Assembly: GCA_001599755.1 (NCBI GenBank) | Contig: BCHX01000016.1 | Location: 1 to 49,210, forward strand | Length of the DNA: 49,210 nucleotides | From: Gliomastix tumulicola | Lineage: Eukaryota > Ascomycota > Sordariomycetes > Hypocreales > Bionectriaceae | Direction of reading: 5' to 3' | In this document: positions 22,481 through 32,110 of the stretch, piece by piece | How positions within the stretch are numbered: position 1 is the first letter of the stretch | Layout: the number at the start of each line of letters is the position of its first letter | Translations under genes and position numbers: made by a program | Notes under the pieces: generated by a model | Told to the model about the DNA's origin: nothing | Databases searched by the model: none | What the model saw: only the letters and a program-made list of their open reading frames with translations

Positions 22481-22843
22481 CTAGAGGAACGTTCTTAATG
22501 ATTGCACAGTGTCTTTCTTATGTCTTTCCAGGCATGTTTGAGCCTTGTACATTGCTTCGCCGCTCTCCCGAACAATTTCCAGCCGTTGATTATCCTGGCG
22601 CGCAAGATCGAACAGAAAGGATGACACCAATCCAATCAGAGATTCAGCTTTTTGTACTTTGTCGGGGACATAGTCCCTCGCGTCCTTCCTTGCCTGTATC
22701 CGCTTCAGTTGCTCGAGGCGGTATTCTGTGGCATTCCGGAGTATAGTCACGGCCTCGTGGGAGACGAAAGTGCTCCGTCGGTCCTCAACAACGCGCTCGA
22801 CGTCGCACCGTACACGAACGCTCGATCGGGTCCGATCCTCCAT
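22481..22843 (-). CDS. Helical ORF, possible fragment of a fungal CorA-like protein
   Basis: 120 residues from an ATG at 22843, almost entirely predicted helical and charged, with a central TILRNATEYRLEQLKRIQARKD stretch and a later QDNQRLEI. The arrangement recalls the soluble helical stalk that precedes the membrane helices in fungal CorA-like (Mg transporter-related) proteins, but the two membrane helices and the GMN motif that would follow are absent. It could be a truncated remnant or an unrelated helical protein. Low confidence. Confidence 0.35.
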   Translation of the reverse strand: MEDRTRSSVRVRCDVERVVEDRRSTFVSHEAVTILRNATEYRLEQLKRIQARKDARDYVPDKVQKAESLIGLVSSFLFDLARQDNQRLEIVRESGEAMYKAQTCLERHKKDTVQSLRTFL

Positions 22844-23571
22844 GGTTTTGAGCCAGTGGCATTTTCCCCGAGAGCAGCTGCAATCGCGAACAATTTATTG
22901 CCTGAGCAAGGGTCGACACCTCGAGCGGAGCCGAAGTCGGCCGGAAGAATGCCGTCGTCTGATAGAGGACAGCCCGAAGGAAGGGGAAGCAAAACTTGCT
23001 AGAAAAGCCAATCATTAGCTCCGGGGGCCAGTCCAGAATCGAGTGCGGGTTTAAACCTCTTTTAGGGGAAAAAGCGAACGGAGAAAGAAATGGAAAGCAG
23101 GCTATTAGGCATGTTTCTGCGGCGACTTGACTCGATACGTGATATTCTTGCGCATACAAGGCCACATTCGACCACCCGGGGCTCCCCTATCGATGCGCGG
23201 CGTGTGCCGCTATCTACGTCCCACCCTAAATCTCCTTAACACACTCTAAGTCCGCACGTGCTCACACACCGCCCATCTCCTTCAGCACGAGATAATGCAG
23301 CGCGTGGCAAACTCTACGCGGCAACCGGCCGATCAACTCCGCGAATGCCTATTGGAAATAGGGCTAGATAGGTTAAGCGGGGCATACACATCTAACCCAC
23401 AGTGGTCTGGGAGAACTTAGAACTTAGCTTACTATCGATACAATGCGGTCGTGCTATCTAGGACTGACTAATGGCTTTTATTTCGCCACTCGCAATAGAC
23501 ACCTAGCTATGCCTCTATGCACGCAAATCTAGTAGCCTAAAACCAAAGCATCGAGCAAAGCATTGAAGAAT
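22844..23571. other. Intergenic region
   Basis: No recognisable gene. It holds the 3' flank of the LysM gene on the minus strand. Confidence 0.4.
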
Positions 23572-24774
23572 TCAGCCCTGCCTTCGCCGGCGAGAAGGCT
23601 CATCCGGCGAAGGCATGTCATAGACCAGGTTCGCCCTATACACGTACTCGAGGCATCCGTACTTTCTTGAACCACCTTTCCCTCCATTATTACATTTCAA
23701 GAAGTTATCCCTCATGATATCATAGCAGCCTTCAAAGACGTTTTGACTTGTTCTCTGGGTACAATCTGCAACCCACCAAACGCTAAACTCATAGAGCCGG
23801 TCATATTCACCGTCCTTTAGCCAGTGGTTCTCACTTAAAGCACCCGAGTCTTTCATCCTCTGTTTCTCCCTATACTTGTCCCAGAATGCCCCAGAAAGCT
23901 TACGCTGGATGTCAGGATTAGTTTAATAGGACCCATCTCGGAAGCAATGCTGGATGGCCGATGTCGGGCTTGAGGTTGAAAGTGAAGTTGTAGTCGAGGC
24001 TATGGTAGAGGCGTCGGTAGTGCTTGTGGCTGAAGTCGTTGTAGAAGGCTTCCCAGAGCTTGTCGTAGAGTCCGAGGTAGAGCTTGTGGTCAAGGTTCCC
24101 GCCAAGGTTGAGATCGAAGTTGTAGTCGAAGTTGTAGTTAAGATCGTGGTAGGGCTTGTGGTTCGAGTCAAGGTCGAAGTTATGGTAGAGCATTTAGTAG
24201 AGCTTGTGGTCGAACTTGTGGTAGAGCTTTTGGTCGAACTTGTGGTTGAGCTTGTGGTTGAGCTTGTGGTAGAGCTTGTGGTAGAGCTTGTGGTAGAGCT
24301 TGTGGTAGAGCTTGTGGTAGAGCTTGTGGTAGAGCTTGTGGTAGAGCTTGTGGTAGAGCTTGAGGGTGGAGTCGGAGTAGAGGGTTTGGTAACGCTTGTG
24401 GTAAAAGTTGAGGTCGAGGTCGCGGTTGGAGTCGTGTTAGAGGTCGAAGCTGTAGTAGAAGTCAGGGTAGAGGATTGAATTGGGGTGGTCGTTGCGCGAT
24501 CGAGGTGTAGAGTAGGTATGCAATCCGAGGTGATCCACGTCGCCAAAGTTACTTCACTGACATAAGGAACTCTGTATAACTCTCCCGGCAGAACAGCATC
24601 CAGATCGACCCCGGGGTTGAGAGCTTCGACCTCCTTCAGATCATCAAGACCCAAAGCTTGCTTTACTTTCATAAATACATCGCCTAATGCGACTTCCCAT
24701 CGACCGATGCCCGGATCCTCCGGGCATGCAGCTAGCACGAGACGAATAAATAGCGCTACGAAGCCCGCTCTCAT
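23572..24774 (-). pseudogene. Secreted LysM protein with Ser/Thr stalk, premature stop
   Basis: From the ATG at 24774 the frame encodes a signal peptide (residues 1-16), a LysM-like domain (about 22-71: GDVF...KEVEALNPGVD...LPGELYRVPY), which in this family binds chitin or peptidoglycan sugars, and a Thr/Ser stalk of TTSS repeats. After Cys-Phe-Arg-Asp-Gly-Ser-Tyr an in-frame TAA (codon 284, 23923-23925) interrupts it. The same frame continues without a break to 23572 and reads a Cys-containing C-terminal domain (WVADC...GCYDIMRDNFLKCNNGGKGG...GCLEY) known from secreted fungal chitin-related proteins. The only GT-AG pair around the TAA would be 28 nt and shifts the frame, so a nonsense mutation (CAA to TAA) is more likely. 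Total 401 codons. Confidence 0.72.
24180..24365. repeat. 12-bp tandem repeat coding TTSS units
   Basis: About 15 near-perfect copies of AGAGCTTGTGGT; on the minus strand this reads Thr-Thr-Ser-Ser in the stalk of the LysM protein. The array is likely length-variable between strains. Confidence 0.9.
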
Positions 24775-25654
24775 TTTGAACACACCTGCGTCACATGAAG
24801 AAACGAGGGGCATGGCTGGGTTTAATTTATGTGGCACGTTGGCTCTAGCTCGTCCATTAAGATCAATTATTCTAGAGTAGTGCGGTTCGGCCACAATCGC
24901 CGAGGGGCATGGCCAGTATATGCGCAAAGGCCATTTGCTACCATAAGGAGCGCCCCCAGCGTGGCCAAAACTACGCACATTGGACGGGCTCCCCGTCAAA
25001 CCGCATCCAAACCTAGAGCCAGGTCCGGCGATGCACCTCGCGATTGGCCTTCAGTAGAGATGAGAAGCCAGCACCTATAAGGCGCCCAATGTAAATAGGG
25101 AGGCACCCACAGGTTCACATGCAATCACCTCTCGATCAAGATCATCGCTTCTCGATATGCATATTCGGGAACGGCCACCTCAAGTAATCGTATATTAGCA
25201 TAGGTCCCACCGGCTAACGTAGTGGACAGTAAGTATGTCCACATACATATGCGCGTAGCCCTCAATTGCCGTTTTACCCTTATAGCCCATTCACCAGTAG
25301 CACCCGCTGTTTGTGAGGGCCCCCAGGTCTCACCTAAGTATTTGGAGACGGAATTATTGGGCCTTAGTTGTATACTACATTAGATGCATCCTCAAGGCAT
25401 AGGGATGAAGTCAGCTATTTTGAGTGCTTCCCATTGGCAGTATAGATAATACATCCTGTACTTGATTGAGTACAAGCTTCCAGCACGCGACCCCAGATAG
25501 ACGTGACAACACTAAACCGCCAAAAGCACTTGCTGAACCGTGATCGAGTTGAGCCCTTCCTAGAAACAGACACCCCAACACGCACCCGAGCACTCAGATC
25601 GCGCACAGGTGCATCCCCCACCAAAATCGTATCAAAACGGCCTGCCCCAGTCTC
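24775..25654. other. Intergenic region
   Basis: Upstream region of the LysM gene and 3' flank of the ORF at 25655-26074. No gene recognised. Confidence 0.4.
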
Positions 25655-26074
25655 TTAAACAGCTATCGCTGACAAGAAAGAGGGGAGCAGTGCTACAGGT
25701 AAATCGTCCTCTAACTCCCATGTAGGGCAAACCTCATCTCGCCACTTCACCGCGACATACACGCCACCGTCCGCCGAAGGGTGGCACGCAACGATAGTCT
25801 CAACCTCGCCCTCTGACTCAGGATCGTTCACTCGCGAGGGGGGGTATTGGAAATCCTGGCAAACTCTCAAATCCGTGCCATCATCGAAAACCCAGAGGAG
25901 GCTCTCCCTTTGCGGCCAATCCCATTCCATGTCGGTGGTCTCGGCTCGAACACCGTGGAAGATCCAACGGGCGACCCGCACGGAAAGGAGTACTTCCACA
26001 ACGGTCACCTGCGATGACCACGCCGTACGTACGCGGCGCCCACGATGGGTGCGTTCCGTTAAAACCGCCTCCAT
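25655..26074 (-). CDS. Chromodomain-like protein, 139 aa
   Basis: 139 residues, single exon. The C-terminal part (residues 89-133) has the chromodomain pattern: VETIVACH..., VYVAVKW (W111), PTWELEDDL (W119), then a hydrophobic helix. The N-terminal part (25-75) contains two further Trp-bearing strand-like stretches and could be a second, diverged module. The architecture resembles 18960-19442 (acidic Trp-rich module, then chromodomain). It is compact and nuclear-type, with no catalytic motif. The resemblance is remote and unverified. Confidence 0.5.
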   Translation of the reverse strand: MEAVLTERTHRGRRVRTAWSSQVTVVEVLLSVRVARWIFHGVRAETTDMEWDWPQRESLLWVFDDGTDLRVCQDFQYPPSRVNDPESEGEVETIVACHPSADGGVYVAVKWRDEVCPTWELEDDLPVALLPSFLSAIAV

Positions 26075-26630
26075 TCGTTACAATATTGTCGTGGCCTTCG
26101 AGAAGAGATGAGACAGGGTGGGGGTGAGGGCGTTCCCTTTAGTGTTTAGATGCTCGCTTTTCAAGGCTTTCCTCGGGAGAGCCACGAGGTGTCCACCGGA
26201 AACGGTCGGCCATACCTACGAGGCCATTTGAGAACAAAGCGTGCCCGGATGGAAATTGAGCTTTTGGGTACCTTTCGGTAAGAAACGAGCCACTGTCCAC
26301 CCTAGGCATGGATAGACAGACAAGGTTCTCGCTGCTCTTATAGGGCCATCCAGACGCAGTGGCTGTCTTTCTTATATTATTCTTTTTGTGGAATCTATTG
26401 CGGCTATAGCTCGCCTGGCGTCACGGATAGGCAAAACGAGGGAGGGGGGTCACCTCCATATCAGAGGATAGCATGTCCTCTTCTGCGAGCAACCCACAGC
26501 TCACTGGTGAAATAGTATGTAGGACACTATCTACTATTTAAATTATAGACGATCCTTGTTGCATACATCCTTTGTGGGACCGCATCTTTCTCCGCTTTCT
26601 TCACGCGGCTCTCCGTCAGACACACGTCGT
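26075..26630. other. Intergenic region
   Basis: Moderately AT-rich (for example 26370-26400 and 26530-26550). Likely 3' region of the surface-protein gene and promoter of the 25655-26074 ORF. No gene seen. Confidence 0.4.
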
Positions 26631-28238
26631 TCAGTCCAGCGAGTCACCACCTATGCCGATACAGCGTATTTCCAAAGAGCTCTGACTACTGATTGAGGAC
26701 ATGTGGCGATTATATGACTGTTGGCGTCGCCGGTTATAGCGCCCAACAAGTCGGAAAACAACAATTCCGATGGCGATGGCAAAAGCGACAGCCCCGGTCG
26801 TGATGCCGGCGGTGGCTGCCTGCTGTGTTGGAGACGGGTTATCAGCGCTACCTCCGCCGAGTGCGTCATCCTCTAGACTACTTTCTTCAGAGGCCGCCTC
26901 AGTGCTTTCCATCTCGGTTGTGGCTACTGAAGACACGAAGGCCGTGCTATACTCACCGGACAGAGTCGTCCAGGTCTGTCTTCTCGCCGACGTAGACGAG
27001 GGCTGCGTGGCCGGCTGGGGGAACGTAGACGTGAGCGAGCTCTCCGATTCCGATATGCGCGTGTGCGTAGATGGATCCTCCGTCGTCGGTTGGAGGGGCG
27101 CAATTGTAGGCGAATGCTCCAATCCAGCCGTCTTTGTAGAAGTAGAAATATGGGCATGCTCCGTAATCGTCTGTAAGGACGTAGATGGCAGCATACGATT
27201 CAATTGCGTTGTGCTTGTGGACGTAGATAGATCCTCCGCGGTTGTCCGGAAGGACGTAAACGCAGGCGAGTGTTCCGACTCCCCCGTGTTTATAGGCGTA
27301 GATAGATCCTCTGCGGTGGGTGGGAGGGCTGTAGGCGTAGGCGGACGATTTATCTCTGTCGAGGACTCGCTAGAGTGTGTAGGGGGTGATGTTGAGGTTC
27401 CTACGGTACTCTCTTCTATTTGCTGGTTAATGTTGGCAACGGGGGGCAGCCCAGTGAAGTCGGGCCCAGTAGGTGTCGTAAGGCTCTGGGTCGATGTCCC
27501 CGTAAGGGTTGTGGCGTACTCATCCGGTGTCTGCTCCAAAGAGGATGAGGCAATGTGTGTAGTAGTGTCTAGGCTAAGATCGGGGAAGGTTGGTAAGGTC
27601 TGTCTATCTAGATGACTGAAAGGCGCCGGTATCGTTTGGCTGGGACTGCCGACGGGCACCACGGATGAAGGGGGTGCGCCCGGGGGTGCGCCATCGTCGC
27701 TAGACACGCTACCTAGCTCACCGCTCGACGTAGGAAGGGCCCCTCCAGCAGGCGAGGCTGACACGACGTCAGTATATTCGGATGGCCCTCCTTCGCCTCC
27801 GATAGTCGTTGACGGCCCTCCAGGAGTGGGGCTACCAGCAGGTAGTGTAGCGTAGGTGTCGGTGGTCCTAATCTGAGAGTCATGGGCCGAACTGGTTCGA
27901 GACAAAAGAGAAGTGGAGGGAATCGCGTCAGCGGACGTCGAGAAGGCCATTGTCGACGAGTCACTCTTGAAGCTTGAGTGATCTTGTAGGCTCGTCGTTG
28001 GAAAGGGTCCAGCATCCGGCGTGCTGTCGTTGCGGAAGTAAAGGTTCGGCACGCCAGAGCGCCGAACTTGTAGGTGCAAAATGCCGCCACCGCCGCGCGA
28101 GACCATGAGGAAGAAGCAGATGCATGCTACTGCTGAGACCATGTCGCGCGAGGTGATCACGTTGCCGCTACGGGAGGCGGCCCAACCATTGCCTGGGGTC
28201 ACTCGTGACATGTGCCGACCGAGTAAGTGTGCAGCCAT
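26631..28238 (-). CDS. Ser/Thr/Pro-rich single-pass surface protein (mucin-like)
   Basis: 535 codons without a stop. An N-terminal hydrophobic stretch (AVACICFFLMV, about residues 36-46) can serve as signal peptide or anchor; if it is a cleaved signal, the ATG at 28139 (residue 34) is the better start. A long extracellular Ser/Thr/Pro region follows, with imperfect 25-27-residue repeats (TTAEDLSTST-type, within 27010-27340). A single membrane helix (about 484-505, AGITTGAVAFAIAIGIVVF) is followed by a basic stop-transfer RYNRRRQ and a Ser-rich cytosolic tail of about 30 residues. The layout is that of fungal wall-stress sensors and mucin-like proteins, but no WSC domain is seen. Role unknown beyond the surface. 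Confidence 0.75.
   Translation of the reverse strand: MAAHLLGRHMSRVTPGNGWAASRSGNVITSRDMVSAVACICFFLMVSRGGGGILHLQVRRSGVPNLYFRNDSTPDAGPFPTTSLQDHSSFKSDSSTMAFSTSADAIPSTSLLSRTSSAHDSQIRTTDTYATLPAGSPTPGGPSTTIGGEGGPSEYTDVVSASPAGGALPTSSGELGSVSSDDGAPPGAPPSSVVPVGSPSQTIPAPFSHLDRQTLPTFPDLSLDTTTHIASSSLEQTPDEYATTLTGTSTQSLTTPTGPDFTGLPPVANINQQIEESTVGTSTSPPTHSSESSTEINRPPTPTALPPTAEDLSTPINTGESEHSPAFTSFRTTAEDLSTSTSTTQLNRMLPSTSLQTITEHAHISTSTKTAGLEHSPTIAPLQPTTEDPSTHTRISESESSLTSTFPQPATQPSSTSARRQTWTTLSGEYSTAFVSSVATTEMESTEAASEESSLEDDALGGGSADNPSPTQQAATAGITTGAVAFAIAIGIVVFRLVGRYNRRRQQSYNRHMSSISSQSSLEIRCIGIGGDSLD
27010..27340. repeat. Imperfect 75-81-bp coding repeats
   Basis: Three to four diverged units inside the surface-protein gene, each containing a GGATCCTC-like or GTAGATAGATCC-like block and coding about 25-27 Ser/Thr-rich residues (TAEDLSTS, ITEHAHIS and TEDPSTHT starts). 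Confidence 0.7.
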
Positions 28239-28595
28239 CCGCCACAGGCCACGGGGTAGTACCCTTTATCATTACCTTCTAAGTTTCCAGAATCATAAAA
28301 ATTACGCTCACACTTAGAGCGGCCAGTAAAGACGTGCCTAAGGCCCCCGACCCCTAACATGAGCAGTGGGTCAGTTGCTACCGTCCCGGCGCCGCTAGAC
28401 TACACACAAACGCACACACATGCACGTACACACATACACACGCACACGCACACACATGCACATACGCAAGCACCCTAGGTCGTAAGCTACCACAGCCAAG
28501 GCGCCATTTGATTCCCATACCGCTCTAGGCCGGCGTATGCAACCTCCTGGGACGTCTGTTTGCAGTGGTCCCCATCCGCTTCCAGTCGTTAGCAG
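28239..28595. other. Intergenic region with CA microsatellite
   Basis: Upstream region of the surface-protein gene. An irregular (CA)n tract with GCACAC interruptions occupies 28399-28472. Confidence 0.7.
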
Positions 28596-29093
28596 TCAAG
28601 CGGCATCTAGAGGACGTGGCCAGAACCTCGTCCCCTCCTCCCCCGAATGGCCCTCATCAGTGCCACACTCCCACCCTATGTACGTGCCAGAGTCCAATAA
28701 CGGTCCTACCCATGTCTCGCTAGTTCTGGCCGCCTCCCCTGACCCTCTTTGCCATCGCTCCCGCACTTGCCGTATCACCTCGTCGCCTTCTCGGGCAGCT
28801 ACGAGGAGGCCATCGCAATGCATTTCGATCAAGGGCAAAAGACGCATGAACACCCCGCCAATCGCGTCGAGATGAACAATCTCCTCCCGTAGGCCCCCAA
28901 GCGTCCTCGTCAGCTCCACAATGCGAACTAGTGGCGCGACGCGTGGTTGCTGTGTCTCGATGACCTCCATGCACGCCGGGCGGACAGGACGCCCTTCCCC
29001 AGCCAAGGCCTTCGAACCAGCTCCACTCGCACATGGCTGCCTATCCCTCCAAAGAGACGCGATGCGTTTTGTGAGGCGGTGCAGCGATGTCAT
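28596..29093 (-). CDS. Hypothetical helical protein, 165 aa
   Basis: One open frame on the minus strand. Residues 50-115 read as regular amphipathic helix (LVRIVELTRTLGGLREEIVHL, then GVFMRLLPLIEMHCDGLLVAAREGDEVIRQV), which is unlikely by chance; both ends are less protein-like and may hide introns. It has no known domain and no signal peptide, and overlaps a plus-strand frame judged to be non-coding in this part. Confidence 0.42.
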   Translation of the reverse strand: MTSLHRLTKRIASLWRDRQPCASGAGSKALAGEGRPVRPACMEVIETQQPRVAPLVRIVELTRTLGGLREEIVHLDAIGGVFMRLLPLIEMHCDGLLVAAREGDEVIRQVRERWQRGSGEAARTSETWVGPLLDSGTYIGWECGTDEGHSGEEGTRFWPRPLDAA

Positions 29094-29366
29094 TGTGCAA
29101 CAAAGGCGCTGGAGAGTGAAAAGCAGGCTGCAAGGACACTAAGGATATACCCATTGATGCATGGGGCTTTCTATACTACGGCGAATCTCCATGGCGATCA
29201 CATACGGCCAGAAGTGCTTGAACGGCAAGTAGTAGATTCTATCCAGAATGGGCCGTCAAGAGCCATAGTAGCTACTCCTACCATCTCGGTGCGCAATAGC
29301 CACCAGTCTCAATCATCGACGTATATAGTCCCCGGCTTGCGTAGCCACGATGAACGCAAGCCAAAG

Positions 29367-29974
29367 ATGAGCCGACCTACCACAGCCGAGCACGCAGCAT
29401 TCCCAGAATCTCAACAGCATCATCCCGCATCCCTCTATCAGCGCCTCCTCGATTACTTGGCCGACGCCTTAAAGGCCAGAATCCAGCCCCAAATCCGGTC
29501 ACCCATTCCTACATTCTTACCCTGGCTCACTCAGAGAGTTGCAGCAAGGGTACTGCAGCTCTGCACTCTATCTAGGGCGGACAAGATGATGCTGCCCTTC
29601 CTCAGACTCTCTTGGGCCATCCTGCTGCTCACATGTGTCCTGCTGATGAGTCTGGTGCCTGCCATCGCCCTCACGTGGCTCTGGTGGTATGCGAGGCGCC
29701 ACTGCGTACAGCTCGTCTATCGATTCCTCCTGTAAGCAGCTTCGCATTGCTTAGCGGCCCCTCGTGTACTGATCCATCTAGGCCCCTGCTCCTCAACTGC
29801 GTCATCGCCCTGATCCCTATGAACATACCGCCGATTGACGAAACTCCGTGGCCAGCGACTCTGTCCCTCGCTCTCCTCTTAGGCGGTGTCGGGCTTAGCC
29901 TAGGCCGCCGCTACTACAATTGTGCGCAGGCACACGAAGCCCCTCCTCGCCAATTACGCAGGAGTAGGCATTAG
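29367..29974 (+). CDS. Hypothetical membrane protein (2 exons)
   Basis: Exon 1 is 29367-29731 and exon 2 29782-29974, with a 50-nt intron (GTAAGC donor, ACTGAT branch region, CTAG acceptor). The join keeps frame and gives 185 residues. The N-terminal 75 residues are soluble and helical (LYQRLLDYLADALKAR). Three hydrophobic segments follow: FLRLSWAILLLTCVLLMSLV continuing to W, then LPLLLNCVIALI, then LSLALLLGGVGLSLG, and the tail is basic. The second segment is rebuilt only by the splice, which supports the gene model. The frame is open upstream to 28947, but ATG 29367 gives a clean start. No family recognised. Confidence 0.6.
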
Positions 29975-30523
29975 ATCATTGAGGGCGAGGCGGCTTCACA
30001 GTGCCGTTCCGTCAGGGAGTAGTATAGAAGCCAGCTCCAGACTGGTCACAGGAGAAAAGCCATATGCAGGGTAACTGCCGCTACGGCGCGACCGATATGC
30101 ACAACGAAGACTATGGTAATATAAAATGCAATACCTGATCCTCAATCCCATTGCGCCATAGGGTAAAGGCGTAGGCAGTAGGTCCCAACTAGGCAATCGA
30201 CGTGAGCGTAGTAACCTACCTATGCCTATGAATGAACGAATGAAGTTCGCTACGGCCGGGAGGGTTTACCTCATGTAACAGGTCCGTTTAGCTGTAACCT
30301 AATAGAGCGTGCCAAGCTATAATAGATACCCTGGGCGCGGCGGTCAATAAGGGGATGGGTACCCGTCCATCTGAAATCGGACGGGGCCTGTCCCAATTAC
30401 TGTACTTAGTATAATCCCTCCGTTGTCGGCCTCCCTCCATGTGCCACCAATTGCTCAAGTATATAACAGTCCCAAGGTTTGGTGAAGCCGGACGTATTTG
30501 AAGCCTGTAGCCACGGAGTTTAG
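29975..30523. other. Intergenic region
   Basis: AT-richer sequence before the MULE relic. No gene or terminal inverted repeat recognised. Confidence 0.4.
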
Positions 30524-32110
30524 GTGCCTAGAATGCTAAATCTATCTAGTTACGTTCACATGGATTCAAGCCAAGACCGATCTTCGGCTTCGTTTCCTCA
30601 CGAGTATCTCCCATTCAAGTGCGAATGTCAGTCTCGAGACACCCTCTTCCAGACGATCAACGCTTGGGCAACAAATTCATGTGCGATCGTCGTCACAACC
30701 ACCCCATCCTCCCGAGGAACCGGCAACGGATGATCACCACCAGAACAACAGGCTATGAACTCTCCGTCCTGGGAAAAGAGCCTCAAGACAAATGCATCTG
30801 GGCTCTGCGGCATCGCTCCGATCAGCGTTTCTCGCTGCACAACCACTGGCGGAGCCAAAACGCGACTGCCCAGCCGGCCCTTCAAGCACTCTCCAGAGAA
30901 GACCTGTCTCAACTACAAGGCCTCGCAAATACGGGCATAGCCCCAAAAGGAATCGGAACATGCATGCGCTAAAACACCGGCACTATCGCAACACAGCAGG
31001 AGATCTATGGTCGGGGTCGTGGATGCTAGGCGGCAATTTTCCTAGGGGTAAACTAGTATTTATGCGCTGGCTAATTACTTATTCAAGGAAGGGTTTTGGA
31101 GCCAGTTCCAAACTAGACCTGATGGTCGGGCGAGAGCTGCCGTACTTGCGCATCCCGATTCAGTGGCGTGTCTTCAAGCCTGTGCCTATGTCCTAATATT
31201 GGACTGTACTTACAAAACAAACGAGCATGGCATGCCACTTTTGGATTTGATTGGGGTCGACGCTTGTCAACGATCTTTCTGCGTCGCATTTAGCTTCCTA
31301 AGCGGTGAAGGGGGAGAGGATCATGTTTGGCAGGGTGGCGATCAATTCAATCAATTCAACCAATTCAATCAACTGCTTGACGATGGATCACTCAATGAGC
31401 CGTGCGAGCGTGCAGGTCCCATAGAATTGACCGTGTCACCCCTGCTTCAACCCAATCAGCTCAACCGGTTGAATTGAGTTGAATTGATCGCCACCCTGAT
31501 GTTTGGGCTTTGGATTGATTTAGATCGGTATGTGAAAGCCACACGATCAGGGATCCCTCCGTTATCGTGACCAATCGTTGCATCGCATGTATGAACGCCG
31601 TCGCTACGTGCTTCCCATCATCGAGCCCGCTTCTATGTGTTTGGCATGCCAACAAGGCGCGTCCGCTACCAGCCAAGATCTATGCGCCCGTGTTAAGGCG
31701 GCAAGCCAGGCATGGAAGCTTGGAACGAGTGTTATGGCTATTGGCACTGGAGCATCAAGCCACCGAGCGAATAGAAAAGTCATGAGGGTGTGTTGGAGTT
31801 TGAGAAAAGGCACCGTCCAGACATGTTGAAGAAGTCGGATATTCGAGACAACCTAGCTTAATCCATACAAAGAGAAGCTAGTGAAGGCTTGGGTCAACCA
31901 ACATTCTCACTTCGGCAACGATGTTACGTCGCGAGCTGGAGGTATATATTGGCTACTCAGGGGCCATATCAAAGTATCTATCTATATTCCAAGCCTGGCG
32001 GTGGATCAAGCATGCACCACCAGACTCGCAGAGCTACGACCTCACCAGGCTGGGTAGAGGCATCGAACTTCTGAGCAAGGCATTGAGCGCGCTCTGTTTC
32101 GGCAACCGCA
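30524..32110 (+). pseudogene. Mutator-like (MULE) transposase, decayed
   Basis: Pieces follow the fungal MULE transposase in order. An N-terminal DNA-binding part (30600-30972) reads LFQTINAWA, then in another frame ELSVLGKEPQDK, WALRHRSD, HNH and LSREDLSQL. The catalytic-domain start (31163-31330) reads LILDCTYKTNEHGMPLLDL and the GVDACQRSFC block. After an inserted MITE the frame resumes with VIVTNRCIACMNAVATCFPS and LLCVWHANKA. Further on (31860-32040) come EKLVKAWVNQH, HFGNDVTSRA and GIYWLLRGHIKVS. Breaks are frameshifts, an in-frame TGA next to the MITE (TGG expected) and a TAG near 31770. Long terminal inverted repeats of the parent element were not found. Confidence 0.82.
31331..31498. 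mobile_element. hAT-type MITE inserted in the MULE relic
   Basis: The 168-bp element has terminal inverted repeats CAGGGTGGCGATCAATTCAA (identical over the first 20 bases of each end, with similarity continuing about 10 bases). It is flanked by a perfect 8-bp target-site duplication, ATGTTTGG (31323-31330 and 31499-31506). The 8-bp duplication and the CAGGG terminus fit the hAT superfamily. It has no coding capacity. Removing it together with one copy of the duplication lines up the transposase reading on both sides (EDHVW to ALD). Confidence 0.92.

Noticed and set aside
23954..24478. Long valine-rich plus-strand ORF (174 aa)
   Set aside because: It is the antisense reading of the TTSS-coding 12-bp repeat of the LysM gene; composition follows the repeat.
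26770..27615. 281-codon plus-strand ORF
   Set aside because: Antisense of the Ser/Thr-rich surface-protein gene, which has a signal or anchor segment, membrane helix and stop-transfer sequence on the minus strand.
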